DNA from: Gammaproteobacteria bacterium
GTDB taxonomy: Bacteria; Pseudomonadota; Gammaproteobacteria; Ga0077536
NCBI GenBank assembly: GCA_016874535.1
Contig: VGUA01000020.1
Span: 1-35,612, forward strand
Reading direction: 5' to 3'
DNA length: 35,612 nt
Part shown: piece by piece, positions 19,437-28,625 of the stretch
Numbering within the stretch: position 1 is the first letter of the stretch
Layout: every line of letters starts with the position of its first letter
Position numbers and translations under genes: made by a program
The notes under the pieces: generated by a model
The model's input: only the letters and a program-made list of their open reading frames with translations
Database searches by the model: none
What the model was told of the DNA's origin: nothing

Positions 19437-19811
19437 ATGGATACACTCGAGACTGCGCGCGCTTTCATGGCGAGCTGGGTCATCCCCGGTAATTTCGAGC
19501 GCTCATTCCGGGAGTACATGACTGCGGATTGTGCCTATGAAAACGTCGGCCTTTCCCGCACCTCAGGGCCGGACGAGGCGCTGGCGTTCTTTGCCGGTTT
19601 CTCGCAGCAGGTACCGTTCGTTGCCATCGACATGGACATCCTCTCCATTGCGGTGGCGGGTGACGCGGTGCTCACCGAGCGCATCGATTACCTCAAGGAT
19701 GCGCAGGGGACCACCCTGCTCACCATTCCGCTCATGGGGATCATGAAGATTCGTGACGGCAAGGTGAGCGAATGGCGGGATCACTTCGACACCGCACCTT
19801 TCGCGAGATGA
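19437..19811 (+). CDS. SnoaL-like / limonene-1,2-epoxide hydrolase family protein
   Basis: 124 aa with VLTERIDYLKDAQG and KVSEWRDHFDTAPF, consistent with the Arg-x-Asp and Asp residues of the LEH fold. Confidence 0.75.
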   Translation: MDTLETARAFMASWVIPGNFERSFREYMTADCAYENVGLSRTSGPDEALAFFAGFSQQVPFVAIDMDILSIAVAGDAVLTERIDYLKDAQGTTLLTIPLMGIMKIRDGKVSEWRDHFDTAPFAR

Positions 19812-19817
19812 CTTGAA

Positions 19818-19854
19818 GGGATACCCTCGGGAGTTATACTCTCGGGGGTATTCC
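19818..19854 (+). other. Long stem-loop (17-bp stem, 3-nt loop) between the LEH-like and TPR genes
   Basis: GGGATACCCTCGGGAGT-TAT-ACTCTCGGGGGTATTCC. All 17 positions pair as + strand RNA (14 Watson-Crick, 3 G-U). Confidence 0.75.
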
Positions 19855-19903
19855 TGCAACACCAGCCCGGCACCACGCCTGCGCACAGAGAAGGAATCGC
19901 CGC

Positions 19904-21655
19904 ATGAAGAACCCCCTCCACGCCTTGGGAACAGGGCTTGGCGTCCTGCTTGGCGCCCTCAGTCCCAACCTGATGGCGGCCGAGACCATCCACACGACCA
20001 CCCACAAGCACTATGAGGATGCCCCGGCTGCCCAGCAGCCCGGCCCCAAGGGCGAGCTGGCGCCGCGTCTGCAGAATCTCGGAAGCCACACCTTCCCGGT
20101 GACCACCGGCAATGCCGAGGCCCAGAAGTTCATCAATCAGGGTCTCAATCTCGCCTATGCCTTCAATCACGGTGAAGCGCGTCGCGCCTTCCGCGAAGCG
20201 GCGAGGCTGGACCCGAACGTGGCGATGGCCTACTGGGGACAAGCCCTGGTGCTAGGTCCGAACATCAACGCCATGATGGCGCCCAATGAAGAACCCCATG
20301 CGCTGGAGATGTTGCGCAAGGCGCAGGCGCTCGCGGGCAAGACGAGCCCACGGGAACAGGCACTGATCGCAGCCCTCGCGGTGCGCTATTCAGGAGATGC
20401 GAGCGCACGCAAGACCAACGACAAGGCTTATGCCGAGGCCATGCGCAAGGTGCATGCGCAGTTCCCGGAAGATCTCGACATTGCCACCTTGTATGTGGAA
20501 TCAATGATGGATCTGCGCCCGTGGGGCTACTGGATGCCTGATGGCCAGCCGCACGAGGGCACGGCCGAAATCGTCGCCCTCACGGAAGACGTGTTGCGGC
20601 GTGATCCCAAGCATCCCGGGGCCCTGCATCTGCACATCCACCTGCTCGAACCCACTCCGACCCCGGCGCGCGCAGAGAAGTCCGCCGACACCCTGCTGAC
20701 CTTGATGCCTGCGGCGGGCCACATGGTGCACATGCCGTCCCATATCTATCAGCGTGTGGGCCGTTACGCGGATGCCATCAAGAGCAACCAGCTCGCGATC
20801 GAGGCGGACGAAGACTACATCACCCAGTGCCGAGCCCAAGGCCTCTATCCCATGGCCTATTACCCGCACAACATCCACTTCCTGTGGTTTGCGGCGATGT
20901 ATGACGGGCAGCACGCGCTTGCGCTGGAGGCCGCGCGCAAGGTGGGCACCAAGATCGATGACGCCACGCTGGAGGCCATGCCGATGCTGGCAGCCTTCCG
21001 CGTGGTGCCCTACTGGACGCATGTCCGCTTCGGGCGCTGGGACGACATGCTGAAGGAGCCTGCGCCGCCGGCCTCCTCCGCCTTCTTGAACGGCGCCTGG
21101 CACTACGCGCGCGGCGAGGCCTTGCTTGGCAAGGGCAAACTTGCGGAGGCCAAGGCAGAACTGGCAGCGCTCGAGAAAGTCATGCAGAACCCGGCGCTCG
21201 ATGGGAATCTCTTCTCCCAGAACACCGGCCGATCGATTCTGAATATCGCCGTGCCCAGCCTGACGGGTGCGATTGCGGCTGCAGAGGGTCGATATGACGA
21301 TGCGGTGGCACAGCTTGAACTCGCGGTGCGCTTCGAGGAATCACTGGCCTACACCGAGCCTGCGGAATGGGCGTTCCCGCCGCGTCATGCGCTGGGCAAC
21401 ATCCTGCTCGCCGCCAACCGGCCGGCGGAGGCCGAAACCGTCTTCTGGCAGGATCTGCGCCGGAATCCCGACAATGGTTGGGCGCTGACGGGGCTTTTGA
21501 AGGCTCTCAAAGTGCAGAAGAAAGAGACCATGGCGGAGACGGTGGCGGCGCGACTGGCCAAAACCTGGGCGCGGGCCGATCTTGCCGCGCGTACGGCGAG
21601 TGGCTCACAAGGACAGTCGTCACCCGCTGCGACGGCCCTCGCCGTGCAGCCCTGA
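19904..21655 (+). CDS. Tetratricopeptide-repeat protein with signal-like N-terminus
   Basis: 583 aa. NQGLNLAYAFNHGEARRAFREAARLDPNVAMAYWGQALVLGPNIN and LHLHIHLLEPTPTPARAEKSADTLLTLMPAAGHMVHMPSHIY. Confidence 0.85.
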   Translation: MKNPLHALGTGLGVLLGALSPNLMAAETIHTTTHKHYEDAPAAQQPGPKGELAPRLQNLGSHTFPVTTGNAEAQKFINQGLNLAYAFNHGEARRAFREAARLDPNVAMAYWGQALVLGPNINAMMAPNEEPHALEMLRKAQALAGKTSPREQALIAALAVRYSGDASARKTNDKAYAEAMRKVHAQFPEDLDIATLYVESMMDLRPWGYWMPDGQPHEGTAEIVALTEDVLRRDPKHPGALHLHIHLLEPTPTPARAEKSADTLLTLMPAAGHMVHMPSHIYQRVGRYADAIKSNQLAIEADEDYITQCRAQGLYPMAYYPHNIHFLWFAAMYDGQHALALEAARKVGTKIDDATLEAMPMLAAFRVVPYWTHVRFGRWDDMLKEPAPPASSAFLNGAWHYARGEALLGKGKLAEAKAELAALEKVMQNPALDGNLFSQNTGRSILNIAVPSLTGAIAAAEGRYDDAVAQLELAVRFEESLAYTEPAEWAFPPRHALGNILLAANRPAEAETVFWQDLRRNPDNGWALTGLLKALKVQKKETMAETVAARLAKTWARADLAARTASGSQGQSSPAATALAVQP

Positions 21656-21667
21656 TCAGGCCTTGTT

Positions 21668-21701
21668 GACGTCACGGGGCGGAGGATCGCCCTGTGACGT
21701 C
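21668..21701. terminator. Probable hairpin terminator between convergent genes (no strong T-tract)
   Basis: GACGTCACGGGGCG-GAGGAT-CGCCCTGTGACGTC, 14-bp stem with one wobble, between convergent stops at 21655 and 21712. Confidence 0.6.
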
Positions 21702-21711
21702 CCCGCCCGGC

Positions 21712-22506
21712 TCAGGTTGCCGGAAACCACGCCGGATTCCGTTTCTCCACAAAACTTCTGAGACCCTCGGCAGCCTCTCGCGACTGTCGTTTCGCTGAAT
21801 GGCTCGCCACCAGAGCCGAGAACTTCTCCTCTTCCATGATCGAGCCCGCGCATGCCATGAGGCCGCGCTTGGTGCCCGCCACGGCCTCCGGCCCGGCCAT
21901 CAGGATACCCTCGATCACGGGACTCGCAGCGGCATCAAGGCCGCCGGGCACGCACACTTCATGTACCAGCCCGATCCGCCGCGCTTCCTCCGCATTGAAG
22001 CGTTCACAGGTCACCGCATACCGCCGCGCCTGACGCTCGCCGATTGCGGCATTGAGCTGGGGAAAGATCACGCTGGCCATCAAACCCCAGCGCGCCTCAC
22101 TTATCGCGAATTTCGCGCTTTGCTCTGCAATCACCACATCACAGGCCGCAGCCACGCCCGTGCCTCCCCCGATGCAGAAGCCATGAATGAGCGCGAGCGT
22201 GGGCACACGGAACTCGTTCAGGCCACGGACCACCTGTGCAGTCAGGCGTGAGGCTTCGAGGTTGAATTCCGGGTCTCTTGCCGAGACGTCCAGCAGCCAG
22301 GTCAGATCCGCGCCGGCCTGGAAATGGGGCCCATTGCCACGCAGCACCACCAGACGCAGGCCGGCTTCACGATCAAGCGCGGCAAAGGCATCAAGCAGCG
22401 ACTGCAGCATCTCGCCGTTGTAGGCATTGTTCACCTCGGGGCGATTGAGGGTCACGGTTGCCACCCCGCGGGCATCGAGCTCACAGAGCGTAGTGTGATG
22501 GGTCAT
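21712..22506 (-). CDS. Enoyl-CoA hydratase/isomerase family protein (methylglutaconyl-CoA hydratase-like)
   Basis: ELDARGVATVTLNRPEVNNAYNGEMLQSL and GNGPHFQAGADLTWL. ATG at 22506 is preceded by AGGAG. Confidence 0.9.
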   Translation of the reverse strand: MTHHTTLCELDARGVATVTLNRPEVNNAYNGEMLQSLLDAFAALDREAGLRLVVLRGNGPHFQAGADLTWLLDVSARDPEFNLEASRLTAQVVRGLNEFRVPTLALIHGFCIGGGTGVAAACDVVIAEQSAKFAISEARWGLMASVIFPQLNAAIGERQARRYAVTCERFNAEEARRIGLVHEVCVPGGLDAAASPVIEGILMAGPEAVAGTKRGLMACAGSIMEEEKFSALVASHSAKRQSREAAEGLRSFVEKRNPAWFPAT

Positions 22507-22610
22507 GACAGCGTTCTCCTGCATTCACACTCAAGACATTTTGGGTGAGACTGGGCTTCTATCCTTGCAAGCGGAGATCACGCACGCCCCACACAAGCAG
22601 CCATCGTCTC

Positions 22611-22694
22611 ATCCACATCGTCGACGAACTCGTCGTCTCATACAACGCCAAGGATTTTCGCCGCGTGGTGGCCGCATACCACGATGACGGCTGA
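22611..22694 (+). pseudogene. Remnant of a SnoaL/NTF2-like protein N-terminal helix
   Basis: Plus frame ending at the TGA at 22692 reads IHIVDELVVSYNAKDFRRVVAAYHDDG*, with no start codon in a sensible position. Confidence 0.4.
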
Positions 22695-22716
22695 ACCCAT
22701 CAACCAGGGAGTCTGC

Positions 22717-23175
22717 ATGGACATCCGAAGAATCACCGAAGTCGGCATCGCAGTGCGCGATCTGGAGCAAGCCACCACACTTTTTGCCGAGCTGTTCTCG
22801 GCGAGCATAGGCCCGGAGATCGAGGTACCGGCGTACGGCATGCGATATCGCATGTGCCGCGTGGGAAAAGTGGATTTTGAAGTGATGGCGCCCACCGGGG
22901 ACACCGGCGTCATCGCCGACTTTTTAAACAAGCGGGGCGAGGGCCTGCATCACATCGCTTTTGCCGTCGATGACATCGAGGAGACGATGGCTCACCTGGG
23001 CCGCAAGTCGGTGCAGTTCGTGGACGAGAAACCGCGCGCGCTCAACCTCGATTTCGTGGATTTCGCGGGGCGACGGTTCTCGGAGGAGGTGCGCTTCGCC
23101 TTCTCTCATCCGCGCTCAATCCTCGGCATCCTGTTCGAATTCATCCAGTATCCGCGCGAATACCAGACGCCCTGA
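22717..23175 (+). CDS. VOC (glyoxalase/methylmalonyl-CoA epimerase-like) family protein
   Basis: MDIRRITEVGIAVRDLEQATTLFAELF... and GEGLHHIAFAVDDIEETMAHL...GILFEFIQ. Confidence 0.9.
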   Translation: MDIRRITEVGIAVRDLEQATTLFAELFSASIGPEIEVPAYGMRYRMCRVGKVDFEVMAPTGDTGVIADFLNKRGEGLHHIAFAVDDIEETMAHLGRKSVQFVDEKPRALNLDFVDFAGRRFSEEVRFAFSHPRSILGILFEFIQYPREYQTP

Positions 23176-23180
23176 TTGGC

Positions 23181-24557
23181 TCAATAGCTGAGCGTAAACT
23201 GGGTGTAGAGATAACTGGACGCTCCCGGATCCCCCCTGCCCTGCTCAGCCTCGCGAAACTCGCCTTCGCTCAACCAGGCACCTCCCGCTTCCAGCGCGAG
23301 GGTGTCTGGAATGAGCTGCCAGGTCACGCAGGCCTCGAGCTGGTGGCCAATGAAGCTGCCCGACTGACCGGTGGTGTCCCGCAGGTTTGCCGCCAGCCAG
23401 ATGTCACGGTCCGATGCCAGCCAGTAGGCACGGTGACCAATGAAGGCCTGGAGATTCTCGCGCGGCGTCACGTTCAGGCGCCACCCCGGCGTCAACATGT
23501 TGGTGCGGAGAAAGGGGCCGAAGATACCTGAGGGACCATATTCGAAACGACGCGCACCGTAGAGCGTATCGAAGCGCTGGTTGTCGTCATCCGTCGGATC
23601 CTCATCGCCGCGCGCGTAATCAAACATCGCAATCGCGCGTGGCGACCAGGGTGCCTCAAAGGTATATCCCAGATGCAGGGATTCGTAGTGCGCATGGTGG
23701 TCGAGATCGGCGCGATCGGTACTCGCGGTACTCCCTCGCACCTCACCTAATTGCTGCACCAGTTCGAGCTGGAAATCAATCCGCCCGGGGGCCGGCTCAC
23801 GGAACAGACGCAGGCCCGGGGTCTGCAAGCGGCGGTTGCGCGTATCGAACACGCCATCGGTCTCGTTAAGACCGATGAGATAAGCCTCCAACCGCACAGG
23901 GCCAGGCGCACTACGCCAGGAGGCCAGCCACAGCACCGTGCCGAAATCTTCTTCGTCGAAAGATGCCTCATTGTTTTGAAGTCGCGTACGTGCAGTCGGC
24001 AAACGGATCACCGGCACCACCACGAAGGCCTCGCTTTCGTGACCCGCTGCGCTGGTAAAGCGCACACCGAGGCCGTTGAAGGCATTCACCGTGTTGCGGA
24101 AACGGTTGCGGGCAATCAGGCGACGGGTGCCGTAGTCAATGGTCTGCCGCCCGGCCTTGACGATCATCGCTCCTTGCGCGGCCCCCGTGTCGGGCTGCCA
24201 TTCGATGTAGCCCTGCAGCAGTTCAGCACTGTTGACCATGCCGGGATCGAGCGTGGAGGCGGCGTCATCCAGAAACACGCGCGCGTCCAGCATCTCCAGG
24301 CCCAGCTTGAGTGTCGGGCTTCCCAGCCGAAGGTGGGCGAGGGTCTGCAAGGCGAGTTGCTGGTCGCCTCCCTCTCCGCCCGCGCGATACTGCCCGTCGA
24401 GGCTCTCGTAGCGCAGCCTGTGCTGAACATCGAGCTTCACCCAGGCCGGCAGCGCGAGCGCATCCCTGAGCCGCCACGGCTGCTCAGCCAGAGCGGGATC
24501 ATTCAACAGCAAGCACGCCACGAGAATCACGCAGGCTCGCGCGCGGAGGGTTTGCAT
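23181..24557 (-). CDS. Alginate export family outer-membrane porin
   Basis: 458 aa from the ATG at 24557 with signal peptide (MQTLRARACVILVACLLLNDPALA), KLDVQHRLRYESLDGQ, AGRQTIDYGTRRLIARNRFRNTVNAFNGLGVRF, and C-terminal YTQFTLSY. Confidence 0.85.
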   Translation of the reverse strand: MQTLRARACVILVACLLLNDPALAEQPWRLRDALALPAWVKLDVQHRLRYESLDGQYRAGGEGGDQQLALQTLAHLRLGSPTLKLGLEMLDARVFLDDAASTLDPGMVNSAELLQGYIEWQPDTGAAQGAMIVKAGRQTIDYGTRRLIARNRFRNTVNAFNGLGVRFTSAAGHESEAFVVVPVIRLPTARTRLQNNEASFDEEDFGTVLWLASWRSAPGPVRLEAYLIGLNETDGVFDTRNRRLQTPGLRLFREPAPGRIDFQLELVQQLGEVRGSTASTDRADLDHHAHYESLHLGYTFEAPWSPRAIAMFDYARGDEDPTDDDNQRFDTLYGARRFEYGPSGIFGPFLRTNMLTPGWRLNVTPRENLQAFIGHRAYWLASDRDIWLAANLRDTTGQSGSFIGHQLEACVTWQLIPDTLALEAGGAWLSEGEFREAEQGRGDPGASSYLYTQFTLSY

Positions 24558-24648
24558 CAGAGGGCGCTTTCCGGAGTCGGTATGGACGAGGGGCCGCACG
24601 GTAGCACAGCACCCGGCTTCGCGGAATACACTGCCAATGCGACGGGAA

Positions 24649-26202
24649 TCAGGCCAGATCCTGCAGAAACGCGCCTGCACTCGCCCGAAAGGCTGCTTGA
24701 ACCTCCGGAGAAAAACGCTCCCACACCCGGTACATCTGGGCCATGCGCGGATTGCCTCGCAGCTTGTCGGCATGTCGGGCAAGAAAATCCCAGTACAGGG
24801 CATTGAACGGGCAGGCCTTCGGTCCCGTTTTTTCATTCACCTTGTAGTGGCAACCCTTACAGTAGTCCGACATGCGGTTGATGTAGGCACCACTTGCCGC
24901 ATAAGGCTTGGAAGCAAGCAGGCCGCCATCCGCGAACTGGCTCATGCCGAGCGTATTCGGCAGTTCCACCCACTCATACGCATCCGCATAGACGGCGAGA
25001 TACCACTCATGCAAAGCCTGCGGGCTGATACCCGCCAGCAGCGCAAAGGTGCCGGTGACCATGAGGCGCTGGATGTGATGTGCATAGGCTTCCTCGATGG
25101 TCTGGGTGATGGCTGCGCGCAGGCACGCCATGGAGGTCTCGCCAGTCCAGTAGAAGGCCGGCAGCGGGCGCGTCGCATCGAAGAAGTTCTGCGAAACATA
25201 CGCGGGCATCTCCCGCCAATAGATGCCGCGCACGTATTCACGCCAGCCGATGATCTGGCGAATGAAGCCCTCGACCGCATTGAGCGGCGCGCGCCCGTCT
25301 TGCCAGGCCTGCTCGGCAGCGCGGCACACTTCGAGCGGGTCCAGCAGGCCCGCATTCAGGTAATGCGAGATCACGGCATGATTCAGGAAGCGCGCATTCG
25401 ACAGCATTGCGTCCTGGGTATCACCGAAGCCCGCCATTCCATGCTCCAGGAAGGACTGGAAGGCCTCTCTGGCCTGCTCTGCCGTCACCCCGAACCAGAA
25501 CGGCATCGCAGCGCCCATATGATGGGGGAAGCGCGCCTCGACCAGCGCGATCACCTCCTGCGTGACGGGATCGGGTGGAAATCTCAGCGGCTCGACGAAC
25601 ACCGCATCCACCGTCGCAGGCTTGCGGTTCTCCGCATCGAAATTCCAGCGACCTCCAGCCGGTTGATCACCGTCCATGAGCAGTCCGGTATGCCGACGCA
25701 TCTCGCGATAGAAATATTCCATGCGCAGCTGTCGCCGGCCCTCGGCCCAGGCGTCGAAGCGTGCGTGCGAACAGAGGAAGCGGGTGTCTTCCAGCATCTC
25801 GACCGGGATCCCGAAGCGCGTCTGCCAACCCTGCATGGCTTCGCGCAGCCGCCATTCGCCGGGCTCGGTGAGGGTGATCCGCCCGCAGGGCATGCCTTCA
25901 AGGAAGCGCGCGACTTCCTCTTCCAGACTGCCGCGATTGGCCGGATCATCCAGCCGCACATAGGTGACCTGCCAGCCATGGTCAGCCAGCGAGGCTGCGA
26001 AGTGGCGCATGGCGGAGAAGAGGAAGCTGATTTTCTTGCGATGGTGTGGCACATGGCTCGCCTCGGCCATGACCTCGCACATCAGCACGCACGTGCTCGC
26101 GGGATCGCTGGCCGCGAGCGCGGACAGCGAGAGGCTCAACTGATCACCCAGTACAAGTACCAGCGTGTTACCGGACGCGGCCGGTGCGGGCTTGCGGTTC
26201 AG
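24649..26202 (-). CDS. Cryptochrome/photolyase family protein, FeS-type (prokaryotic (6-4) photolyase-like)
   Basis: YINRMSDYCKGCHYKVNEKTGPKACPFNALYWDFL is the Fe-S photolyase hallmark. The conserved N-terminal strand TLVLVLGDQLS lies upstream of the TTG at 26139 used in the ORF track. The proposed start is CTG at 26202. Confidence 0.88.
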   Translation of the reverse strand: MNRKPAPAASGNTLVLVLGDQLSLSLSALAASDPASTCVLMCEVMAEASHVPHHRKKISFLFSAMRHFAASLADHGWQVTYVRLDDPANRGSLEEEVARFLEGMPCGRITLTEPGEWRLREAMQGWQTRFGIPVEMLEDTRFLCSHARFDAWAEGRRQLRMEYFYREMRRHTGLLMDGDQPAGGRWNFDAENRKPATVDAVFVEPLRFPPDPVTQEVIALVEARFPHHMGAAMPFWFGVTAEQAREAFQSFLEHGMAGFGDTQDAMLSNARFLNHAVISHYLNAGLLDPLEVCRAAEQAWQDGRAPLNAVEGFIRQIIGWREYVRGIYWREMPAYVSQNFFDATRPLPAFYWTGETSMACLRAAITQTIEEAYAHHIQRLMVTGTFALLAGISPQALHEWYLAVYADAYEWVELPNTLGMSQFADGGLLASKPYAASGAYINRMSDYCKGCHYKVNEKTGPKACPFNALYWDFLARHADKLRGNPRMAQMYRVWERFSPEVQAAFRASAGAFLQDLA

Positions 26203-26969
26203 GCCGGGATCCTCTGGCCGTCCCAGGCAAAAACGTCCCCGCTGTCGGCGGGCGCGAGACCGTCCAGAACCTTCAGCAGATGGAGCGCTGCCTCAGCCGG
26301 ACTGAACAGCTTTTCAGGCCTGACCGCGCGCTGGAAGGGGGCGGACAACGCAGTGTCCACCGTGCCGGGATGCAGACCCACGCAAAGCGCCTCGGGTGCG
26401 CGCCGCGCAAGCTCGATGGAAAAATTTCTGAGCAGCATGTTCAAGGCCGCCTTGGAGGCGCGATAGGCGTGCCAGCCACCCAGCCGGTTGTCTTCGATAC
26501 TGCCCACCCGGGCGGAAAGTGCAGCGAAGATTGCGCGTCCCTGGCGTGAGAGCTGCGGCAGGAAATGCTTGCCGACCAGGGCAGGACCAAAGGTATTGAC
26601 CGTGAAGATTTCCTGCAGCGCCCCAAGATCAAGCGAGCGCCACGATTTTTCAGGGGCAACACCCGATGGGGTATGCAGCACGCCCGACGCCACCAGCACC
26701 AACCGTACAGGACCGACGGCACTCGCGCGTGCGGCCAGGGCGGCCAGCGCCTCCTCATCGAGGATATCGAGGGTCGAGGTCTCGACTCCGGGCATGGCGG
26801 CTGGCTGGTGTGCATGGCCGGTCGCGAGGATGCTGCCGACCGCCGTATGCTGGCGCAGTGCGGAGACGAGTGCCGCACCGATACCACCGCTGGCGCCGAT
26901 GACCACGGCGACCGATGAAGCATCGAGAAACGGCAGCATCCCCGTGACGCCGGAGCTGACGGGACTCAA
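26199..26969 (-). CDS. SDR family NAD(P)-dependent oxidoreductase
   Basis: VAVVIGASGGIGAALVSAL (TGxxxGIG-type), GWHAYRASKAALNMLLRNF (YxxxK) and CVGLHPGTVDTALSAPF. Confidence 0.92.
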   Translation of the reverse strand: MSPVSSGVTGMLPFLDASSVAVVIGASGGIGAALVSALRQHTAVGSILATGHAHQPAAMPGVETSTLDILDEEALAALAARASAVGPVRLVLVASGVLHTPSGVAPEKSWRSLDLGALQEIFTVNTFGPALVGKHFLPQLSRQGRAIFAALSARVGSIEDNRLGGWHAYRASKAALNMLLRNFSIELARRAPEALCVGLHPGTVDTALSAPFQRAVRPEKLFSPAEAALHLLKVLDGLAPADSGDVFAWDGQRIPA

Positions 26970-27394
26970 CGCGGCAAGCTGTCGCGCATGCGCTCGGTGA
27001 AGTCCCAGCCCCGCACCCAGTGCGGCGTGATGGCGATCGCCATCTCGGTGGCATCCTTGCGGCGCAGCCGCCGTGCCAGTGGCGCGTCCAGACTGCCGAG
27101 GTAGCGCAGCAGCAGACGTTCCAGTTGCGCGGCACCTTGTTCGGGATGACAGGTGGCAACCCCGCGCCCTCTCAGGCCGCGGTAAGGCATGTCATTGGTG
27201 GAGAGATCGAAGGCACAGCCGGGCTCGGCCTGCAGGGCACGCACGCAGACTGAATCCGCCTGGGACGCACACCAGAAAATTCCGTCCCGATACTCGAACC
27301 AGAGCGGCACGATGAGTGGTCCAGCCGGCAACGTGATCGCCACCCGCAGAGGCAATGCGGCCGTGAGCAGGAAATTCTCGGGCAACTGACTCAT
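26966..27394 (-). CDS. Pyridoxamine 5'-phosphate oxidase (PPOX/FMN-binding split-barrel) family protein
   Basis: LIVPLWFEYRDGIFWCASQADSVCVRALQAEPGCAFDLSTNDMPYRGLRGRG. ATGA overlap with the SDR gene. Confidence 0.8.
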   Translation of the reverse strand: MSQLPENFLLTAALPLRVAITLPAGPLIVPLWFEYRDGIFWCASQADSVCVRALQAEPGCAFDLSTNDMPYRGLRGRGVATCHPEQGAAQLERLLLRYLGSLDAPLARRLRRKDATEMAIAITPHWVRGWDFTERMRDSLPR

Positions 27395-27445
27395 GATGGC
27401 TTTGAGGGCATCCTGTGAAACTCAAGCTCGCAAGAGGCGTGGTGT

Positions 27446-28456
27446 TCAATCAACCGTGACGACCAGCTTGCCGAAGTGTCCTGCATCCTGCATGCACTGG
27501 AAGGCTTCGCGTGCCTCGGCGAAGGGGAACACCCGATCAATCACCGGCTGCAGGCCATTGACCGAGAACGCGGCATTCATGGCCTCGAACATCTCGCGAC
27601 TGCCGACATAGATCCCTTGCAGGGTGAGGCTCTTGCGCAGTATGTGCAGTGGATTGGCGGTGCCTGCAAAGCCGGTCAGCACGCCGATGAGCCATACCTT
27701 GCCGCCATAACGCGCGGCGAGGCAGGATTTTTCCAGGGTGCCGGCGCCACCAAGTTCCACGACATGATCCACGCCGCGTCCGCCAGTGATTTCGAGGACC
27801 TTCTCGTCCCAGTCCGGATGGGTGCGGTAGTTGATCGTGTAATCAGCCCCGAGAGCCTTGGCACGGGCCAGCTTCTCGTCGCTGCCCGAAGTGATGATCA
27901 CGCGTGCGCCATGCATCTTCGCGATCTGCAGCGTGTACAGGGCAACGCCTCCCGTACCCAGTGCGAGCACGGTTTCCGCCGCCGCCAGATGTCCACGCGT
28001 CACCAGCGCATGCCACGCCGTCAAGGCTGCACAGGGCAGGGTCGCAGCCTGCGCAAAAGTCCATCCGGCCGGAATGGCGACAGCCCCGTCCTCGTGCAGG
28101 CAGACTTCGCGGCACAACATGCCCTGCTCGCGACCGCCCAGTGCGGACTCCATGACCATCTCGTTCATTTCGCCCGCAATCCAGCGCTGGAAGAAGGTGC
28201 CGGCGACGGCATCGCCCACCTTGAAGCGGGTCACGCGCTCTCCGACGGCCAGTACCTCGCCCGCGCCGTCGGAACAGGGCACCAGGGGCCAGCGGTCGGT
28301 ATCCGCAAAGCCCTGCACATGCAGCAGATCACGGTAGTTGAGCGACACCGCCCGAACGCGCACCACAATCTCCCAGGGGCCGGGCCGGGGTGAAGGGCGG
28401 GTCACCGCGGCAAGACTCGAGATACCTCCGGCATTCTGGATTTCCCAGGCATTCAT
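27446..28456 (-). CDS. NAD(P)-dependent MDR-type alcohol dehydrogenase
   Basis: MNAWEIQNAGG...VSLNYRDLLHVQG, LVPCSDGAGEVLAVGERVTRFKVGD and ETVLALGTGGVALYTLQIAKMHGARVIITSG. AAGGAG lies upstream of the ATG. Confidence 0.92.
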   Translation of the reverse strand: MNAWEIQNAGGISSLAAVTRPSPRPGPWEIVVRVRAVSLNYRDLLHVQGFADTDRWPLVPCSDGAGEVLAVGERVTRFKVGDAVAGTFFQRWIAGEMNEMVMESALGGREQGMLCREVCLHEDGAVAIPAGWTFAQAATLPCAALTAWHALVTRGHLAAAETVLALGTGGVALYTLQIAKMHGARVIITSGSDEKLARAKALGADYTINYRTHPDWDEKVLEITGGRGVDHVVELGGAGTLEKSCLAARYGGKVWLIGVLTGFAGTANPLHILRKSLTLQGIYVGSREMFEAMNAAFSVNGLQPVIDRVFPFAEAREAFQCMQDAGHFGKLVVTVD

Positions 28457-28625
28457 ACCTTCTGCTCCTTGTGGATTTCATCGCCCTGCTTCGGCGGCCC
28501 CGCCATGATCGATGAAGAGCGACGCGCGATCCAGCACCCCCGGACTGTTATCCCCTCCCCATGGCAGCCGCATCCCGGCCGACCCGCGCTACACTGGGCC
28601 TCCCCTCCGGACCGAGGCGAATTCC

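Noticed and set aside
22692-22694. TGA ending the SnoaL-like remnant considered as a second Sec codon
   Set aside because: Reading through gives THQPGSLHG..., with no resemblance to the family, no cysteine-position logic and no clear hairpin.
24637-26466. 609-aa plus-strand ORF
   Set aside because: Antisense to the photolyase gene, which has strong family motifs.
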